DNA of 40,578 nucleotides from Gammaproteobacteria bacterium (GTDB lineage: Bacteria > Pseudomonadota > Gammaproteobacteria > HK1), in contig JAACFO010000046.1 of NCBI GenBank assembly GCA_009937425.1, positions 1 through 40,578 on the forward strand, given 5' to 3'. Below, piece after piece: positions 36,664 through 40,578 of the stretch (position 1 is its first letter; the number at the start of each line of letters is the position of its first letter). The notes under the pieces are model-generated. The model saw only the letters and a program-made list of their open reading frames with translations, made no database searches and was not told the DNA's origin. Both the position numbers and the translations under genes were made by a program.

Positions 36664-38019
36664 TCAACAATGCCGGTCACAGCGCCTGAAATAGAGCAAC
36701 AGCTCCTCGGCGCTGGCGCTACGCAGCTCGCCCCCTGAACCTTGCCAGTCCAACAGGGTCGCGCACGCCTGTTCGAGAGGTCGGCGGGGATAAGCGTAAC
36801 GCGTGGCGTGGTGAATGAATTTGAGCGCGCGAAAGCCGTCGAACCACTGGAAGAATCGTTTTCGGAAGCTTTCCCGGCTGGCGCAATTGGTGCGGATCTC
36901 CGCGTGCTTCTCGATGATGCCGTTGGCGAGTAAGAATTCGCGCATGCTGTCCGACAGGGGTGCTCGATTCAGCCATTCGCCCGGCGCCATCTCATAGCAG
37001 CCATCAACTCCTGCGACCAGAGCCGCCAGATCACGAAACACCCGGGGATCGTAGCCTTCCCATGACTGATCCTCATTCTGTAATCGGTCGTTCAATGCGC
37101 GCCCGGTACCAAACGGTGTACGCGTAGACATCCGAACACCGGGCATGACGCGAGTCGCGGTGTTTTCGCTGACACCACCCACGGCCATCAACTTGTTCAG
37201 AAAATAAAAATCCTCACCCGCCTTGCGGCGATTCATCCCACCGTGACGCGCATAGAAGTCACAACGTACCGCCAGGCATGACCCGATTGTGTAATGCGCA
37301 AATGGGAAATTCGCGAATTTCAGGCCGTGTCGGTAGTAGCGCAGGAACAGTTCATAGCGGGTAATTGCCGCGTAGAGTTTTTCCTCCAGCGGCCCGTTCA
37401 AATCGTGTTCGAAGTAGATCGTGCAGGCGCGTGTATCTTGATGTCGCTGGAAGTGTGACTCCAATGCGACCAGGTAATCACCGTCGCAGGTGCAGTCGGC
37501 ATCGAGACTCGCGATGATACCGTGGGGATTATCGACAGCTGCGAAACGCGCCACCGCTTCGTCCATGCCAATCTTGCGTGCCAGACCGACGCCCGCATGC
37601 CGCGCCGGTAAACGCGGCCAGTTCAGCGTCTGAATTCGGAAACGGGGGTGCTCATGTTTCGTCCGCCACACATGAACACGTTCCATCATCCTCTGGTTGC
37701 GGCGGCGCAACTCTTCGTCATCACGCTCGGAGGCATTCCAAACCAGCACCACCTCCACAGCGCCGCGCGCAGGCCGGCATCGGCGCAGGCTCTCCAATGT
37801 TCGCGGCAAATCGGGCTCGTCATAACAAGGAATGACAACGACGATGCCCAGCTCGGGATGCGCAGGCGCGTCCGCCAATGCAACGCCACGTTGCTGCTTT
37901 CCCAGATACGTGCGGAGTGCATTCAATTGAAGTCGAAAGTCAGATTCCGATGATTTACACGGCGTAGAATAATTGCCACCATCCCCGCGGACCTGTCTTT
38001 GGTTTTGCTCAGCATGCAT
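36664..38019 (-). CDS. Family 2-type glycosyltransferase
   Basis: A 451-residue GT-A-fold glycosyltransferase without membrane segments. The first beta strand is LGIVVVIPCYDEPDLPRTLESL (about residues 57-78). The metal-binding DxD type motif is SLDADCTCDGDYL, and the acceptor/catalytic acid motif is KAGEDFYFLNKLMAVGG, preceded by NFPFAHYTIGSCLAVR. Donor and acceptor are unknown. The ATG at 38019 is chosen: the frame continues upstream to 38334, but that part is the reverse of miaE and is not believed. No ribosome-binding site is seen, and the ATG lies nine bases from the miaE ATG on the other strand. Confidence 0.85.
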   Translation of the reverse strand: MHAEQNQRQVRGDGGNYSTPCKSSESDFRLQLNALRTYLGKQQRGVALADAPAHPELGIVVVIPCYDEPDLPRTLESLRRCRPARGAVEVVLVWNASERDDEELRRRNQRMMERVHVWRTKHEHPRFRIQTLNWPRLPARHAGVGLARKIGMDEAVARFAAVDNPHGIIASLDADCTCDGDYLVALESHFQRHQDTRACTIYFEHDLNGPLEEKLYAAITRYELFLRYYRHGLKFANFPFAHYTIGSCLAVRCDFYARHGGMNRRKAGEDFYFLNKLMAVGGVSENTATRVMPGVRMSTRTPFGTGRALNDRLQNEDQSWEGYDPRVFRDLAALVAGVDGCYEMAPGEWLNRAPLSDSMREFLLANGIIEKHAEIRTNCASRESFRKRFFQWFDGFRALKFIHHATRYAYPRRPLEQACATLLDWQGSGGELRSASAEELLLYFRRCDRHC

Positions 38020-38028
38020 TGTTAAATT

Positions 38029-38613
38029 ATGGCCCGAAGATCCATCGACCTGCTGCTTGCCACCCATCCCGATTGGGTAAAGGTCGTGCTCGCCGACTTC
38101 GACGCCTTCCTCCAGGACCACGCCAATTGTGAACGCAAAGCCTCGGCGCTGGCCATGAGCCTGGTGGTAAAGCACCCGGACCGCACACGCATCCTGCCCA
38201 CATTGATCGCGCTGGCTCAGGAAGAGCTCGAGCATTTTCGCCAAGTGTACGAGCTCATGGTGTCCCGGGGCCTCGAGCTGGTCAAGGATATCCAGGATCC
38301 CTACGTCAATCAGCTGATGGCCTGCATGCGCCACGGGCGCGAGCCCCGTTTTCTGGACCGTTTGCTGGTCTCTTCATTGGTCGAGTGCCGCGGCGCCGAG
38401 CGCTTCGGGATAATTGCGAATGCACTCGACGACGAAAGCCTCAAGGCGTTTTACACCGCCCTTTGGAAGGCCGAGACGAAGCACGGCCACCAGTTCGTCG
38501 ATATGGCCCTAAAGTACGCGGATCCGCAAACCATCCAGACGCGGCTCCAGGAGCTTGCGGAACAGGAAGCCGAGATCGTCCAACGTCTGGAATGGCGGGC
38601 CTCGTTGCACTGA
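38029..38613 (+). CDS. miaE: tRNA-(ms2io6A)-hydroxylase MiaE
   Basis: A 194-residue non-heme diiron oxygenase that hydroxylates the isopentenyl group of 2-methylthio-N6-isopentenyladenosine at tRNA position 37. It is a four-helix ferritin-like protein. Iron ligands are suggested by NCERKA, the ExxH in QEELEHFRQ, ECRGAERF and a second ExxH in AETKHGHQFVDM. DPYVNQLMACMRHGREPRFLDRLL is characteristic. Length is that of family members in gammaproteobacteria. The ATG at 38029 has no ribosome-binding site in the AT-rich bases before it, and the glycosyltransferase starts divergently nine bases away. Confidence 0.94.
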   Translation: MARRSIDLLLATHPDWVKVVLADFDAFLQDHANCERKASALAMSLVVKHPDRTRILPTLIALAQEELEHFRQVYELMVSRGLELVKDIQDPYVNQLMACMRHGREPRFLDRLLVSSLVECRGAERFGIIANALDDESLKAFYTALWKAETKHGHQFVDMALKYADPQTIQTRLQELAEQEAEIVQRLEWRASLH

Positions 38614-38683
38614 GGGCGGCAATGCCCATTGCTTCGACGCCAACGCCGCGGCCCAGGAATACGGGCTTTTCGCCTCTCGCCGG

Positions 38684-38712
38684 TTGCAATAGTGTACCCA
38701 AGACACTATTCT
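38684..38712 (+). promoter_or_regulatory. Probable sigma-70 promoter of nrtR-nadA
   Basis: TTGCAA (38684-38689) and TATTCT (38707-38712) are separated by 17 bases. Both overlap or touch the two NrtR-type operators, so bound repressor would block RNA polymerase. Confidence 0.55.
38688..38710. promoter_or_regulatory. NrtR operator 1
   Basis: AATAGTGT and ACACTATT are perfect reverse complements around seven bases (ACCCAAG). The TAGTGT-N7-ACACTA core is shared with the second site, 25 bases on. It covers the space between -35 and -10. Confidence 0.72.
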
Positions 38713-38713
38713 A

Positions 38714-38734
38714 TTAGTGTAGTTAATACACTAA
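38714..38734. promoter_or_regulatory. NrtR operator 2
   Basis: TTAGTGTA and TACACTAA flank GTTAA, again TAGTGT-N7-ACACTA, just downstream of the -10 and 27 bases before the nrtR ATG. Its position before an NrtR-type repressor gene and nadA supports autoregulation. Confidence 0.75.
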
Positions 38735-38761
38735 CCTGAATCGAGGCTGAAAGTCGTCACC

Positions 38762-39430
38762 ATGCCGTTGCCCACCGAAAGCGGACGCCCGGTACTCACG
38801 ACCAACATCGTGGTGTTTACCCTGCGCGATGAGCAGTTGAAACTTCTGCTCATTCGGCGTCGAAACGCGCCCTTTGAGGGCTGCTGGTCGTTGCCCGGCG
38901 GGGTCGTCGGCACCGACGAGGACGTCGAGGCCAATGCCATGCGCAAGCTCGAGGACAGCACCGGTCTGTCGGGGATTTATCTGGAGCAGCTCTACACCTT
39001 CAGTGCGCCGGAACGCGACCCCCGCGAGCGCGTCATCTCGGTTGCTTACTACGCCCTGGTGGCGTCGAAACGCCTGCAGCTTCGCACCGATGCAGACAGC
39101 GAAGGCGTTGGTTGGTTTTCGTTGAACGAGCTTCCGGAACTCGCATTCGATCACGCACAGATGGTGGACACGGCCCACCAGCGCCTGGCGGCCAAGCTCG
39201 ACTACTCCACCATCGCCTTCCAGTTCATGCCGGAACTTTTCACCTTGAGCGACTTGCAGAACGTCTTCCAGATCATTCTCAACCGGGATCTGGACAAGCG
39301 CAATTTCCGAAAGCGCATGCGCGCAATGGAACAGATTCGGCAAACATCACAAGTGCAAAAGACCGGCAGCCACCGCCCGGCCCGTCTTTATCGCGTCAAC
39401 AATCCGCACGAAGTGCGAATTATCAAGTGA
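38762..39430 (+). CDS. nrtR: NrtR-type transcriptional repressor (Nudix-related)
   Basis: A 222-residue regulator combining an N-terminal Nudix-like domain ([16 protein letters not shown], then [30 protein letters not shown]) with a C-terminal winged helix ([24 protein letters not shown]). The Nudix box REx2EE is broken (here RKLEDSTGL), as in regulators that sense ADP-ribose or similar without hydrolysing it. NrtR represses NAD biosynthesis or salvage genes. nadA follows 11 bases later, and two matching dyads lie upstream. The ATG at 38762 gives the normal family N-terminus. Confidence 0.9.
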   Translation: MPLPTESGRPVLTTNIVVFTLRDEQLKLLLIRRRNAPFEGCWSLPGGVVGTDEDVEANAMRKLEDSTGLSGIYLEQLYTFSAPERDPRERVISVAYYALVASKRLQLRTDADSEGVGWFSLNELPELAFDHAQMVDTAHQRLAAKLDYSTIAFQFMPELFTLSDLQNVFQIILNRDLDKRNFRKRMRAMEQIRQTSQVQKTGSHRPARLYRVNNPHEVRIIK

Positions 39431-39441
39431 GGGATCTCATA

Positions 39442-40506
39442 ATGAACGCGCCTCTCTCCTTTCCAGTGCAGATACCCGATGCCGCCAGCGTTGCGCGCAT
39501 CGCGCCCGAGCTGGATAACGATGAGCGTGAAAGCCTGCGCCAGCGGGCGAAGCAATTGTTAAAGCAAAAGGACGCGGTGCTGGTAGCACACTATTACACC
39601 GATCCTGATCTGCAAATGCTCGCCGATGAAACCGGCGGCCACGTGGCGGATTCGCTGGAGATGGCGCGCTTCAGTCATCAGCACAGCGCCTCCACTGTGG
39701 TTGTTTGCGGCGTGCGCTTCATGGGTGAGACGGCGAAAATTCTGAACCCGGAGAAACGCGTTCTCGTTCCCGAGATGCAGGCCACCTGCTCATTGGATCT
39801 GGGCTGCCCTGCCGGCGCCTTTTCCGATCTCTGCGACGAATACCCCGATCGCACCGTGGTCGTGTATGCCAATACCAGTGCCGCGGTAAAAGCGCGCGCC
39901 GATTGGGTGGTGACGTCGGGGATCGCGCTGGACATCATCGCTACTCTCAACGAGCGCGGCGAAAAGATCCTGTGGGCGCCGGATCGTTACCTGGGCGACT
40001 ACATCCAGCGCATGACCGGCGCCGACATGCTCATGTGGCAGGGCTCGTGCATCGTGCACGAAGCCTTCAAGGCCGATGAACTGGAACGGCTGCTGGCGAA
40101 GAAGCCGGGGGCGGCGGTGTTGGTGCACCCCGAGGCGCCAGCGCCGGTTATTGCGCTGGCCGATGTGGTTGGTTCCACCAGCGCCCTCATCAAAGCCGTG
40201 AAATCACTGCCCAATGAGACATTCATCGTCGCCACGGATCGTGGGATTTTTCACAAGATGCGTGAGGTTGCGCCGCACAAGACGCTTATCGCGGCGCCCA
40301 CTGCCGGCGAAGGCGCAACGTGCGAGAGTTGCGCCCACTGCCCGTGGATGGCGATGAACGGGTTGCGCAATCTGGTGGCGGTGCTGGAAACGGGTAACAA
40401 CGAGATCGTCATCAATGAATCGATTCGCGCACGCGCCCTGATTCCGGTGCAACGGATGCTGGAGTTCGCCGAATCACGTAGGGTGGAGGTTGTGGGTAAC
40501 GCGTAA
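39442..40506 (+). CDS. nadA: Quinolinate synthase NadA
   Basis: A 354-residue [4Fe-4S] enzyme that condenses iminoaspartate with dihydroxyacetone phosphate to quinolinate in de novo NAD synthesis. The three cluster cysteines can be seen in [13 protein letters not shown], in WQGSCIVHE and in [13 protein letters not shown] near the C-terminus. [21 protein letters not shown] is the N-terminal signature. The ATG at 39442 follows GAGGGAT after the nrtR stop; the longer open frame upstream is overlapped by nrtR and rejected. nadB and nadC are not in the window. It is probably repressed by NrtR with the upstream gene. Confidence 0.97.
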   Translation: MNAPLSFPVQIPDAASVARIAPELDNDERESLRQRAKQLLKQKDAVLVAHYYTDPDLQMLADETGGHVADSLEMARFSHQHSASTVVVCGVRFMGETAKILNPEKRVLVPEMQATCSLDLGCPAGAFSDLCDEYPDRTVVVYANTSAAVKARADWVVTSGIALDIIATLNERGEKILWAPDRYLGDYIQRMTGADMLMWQGSCIVHEAFKADELERLLAKKPGAAVLVHPEAPAPVIALADVVGSTSALIKAVKSLPNETFIVATDRGIFHKMREVAPHKTLIAAPTAGEGATCESCAHCPWMAMNGLRNLVAVLETGNNEIVINESIRARALIPVQRMLEFAESRRVEVVGNA

Positions 40507-40510
40507 TAGC

Positions 40511-40578
40511 GCCCCTGCCCTGCCCTGCCCTGCCCCTGCCCTGCCCCTGCCCCTGCCCCTGCCCCTCACCCTAACCCT
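40511..40578. repeat. CCCTG-rich short tandem repeat joined to a REP-like end
   Basis: After nadA there are about ten units of CCCTG/CCCCTG, running into CCCCTCACCCTAACCCT (40562-40578). Those last 17 bases are the exact reverse complement of 3584-3600, so a second copy of that palindromic element begins here and is cut by the window end. Confidence 0.8.

Noticed and set aside
38020..38334. N-terminal extension of the glycosyltransferase
   Set aside because: It is the reverse of miaE and does not look like a glycosyltransferase N-terminus; the start is placed at 38019.
40511..40561. CCCTG repeats as a CRISPR array
   Set aside because: The units are 5-6 bases long with no spacers; this is a simple tandem repeat.

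Overview
The window looks like chromosomal DNA of a high-GC, heterotrophic gammaproteobacterium. DusA, MiaE, a FimV-type N-terminal domain, split PntAB subunits, and several families of intergenic palindromes support this. Placement is by gene content only and I would not go below class. I saw no rRNA, tRNA, CRISPR array, transposase or prophage gene.

Layout. 1-7.5 kb: the 3' end of dusA, an amidase, a B12-binding radical SAM protein, a convergent VOC/cupin pair, a FlK-like thioesterase and recQ. 7.6-11.7 kb: an unrecognised 349-residue protein, then a translationally coupled exported pair (a redoxin-like lipoprotein and a heme-site/copper-monooxygenase-like/TPR protein). 11.8-19.7 kb: one long plus-strand unit, with a BMP-type nucleoside ABC importer (binding protein, double ATPase, two permeases) followed by a GTP-cyclohydrolase-II-like URC1 protein, a DUF1688/URC4 protein and uracil phosphoribosyltransferase. 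This reads as uptake plus the URC route of pyrimidine degradation. 19.8-24.2 kb: a phosphonate island, with a LysR regulator divergent from phnW-phnA-phnX and closed by a strong terminator. 24.2-27.5 kb: an acidic repeat protein behind a sigma-54-type promoter, a zinc-ribbon protein, a MscS channel and Mug glycosylase. 27.5-30.3 kb: pntA1-pntA2-pntB. 30.4-34 kb: a phosphodiesterase-family protein, an IalB-like protein and a minus-strand group of an SDR, a FimV-N-domain protein and an OsmC protein. 34-34.5 kb: a second sigma-54-type promoter region driving a 40-residue membrane protein. 34.7-40.5 kb: a MetH-reactivation-domain-like protein, ispG, a glycosyltransferase, miaE, and an nrtR-nadA NAD-biosynthesis operon with two tandem operators. 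The window ends in a CCCTG-rich repeat and part of a REP-like element.

The most interesting signal is regulatory. A 17-bp motif, TGTCG-N7-TTACA, occurs four times by eye, only in the two intergenic regions that also hold a -24/-12 (sigma-54) promoter-like site. The proximal copy lies 91-92 bp upstream of the promoter in both cases. The two driven genes are an acidic low-complexity protein (24493) and a tiny membrane protein (34358), neither of which I recognise. This looks like a small enhancer-binding-protein/sigma-54 regulon, and it resembles from memory the PrsK/PrsR-RpoN control of PEP-CTERM/exopolysaccharide genes.
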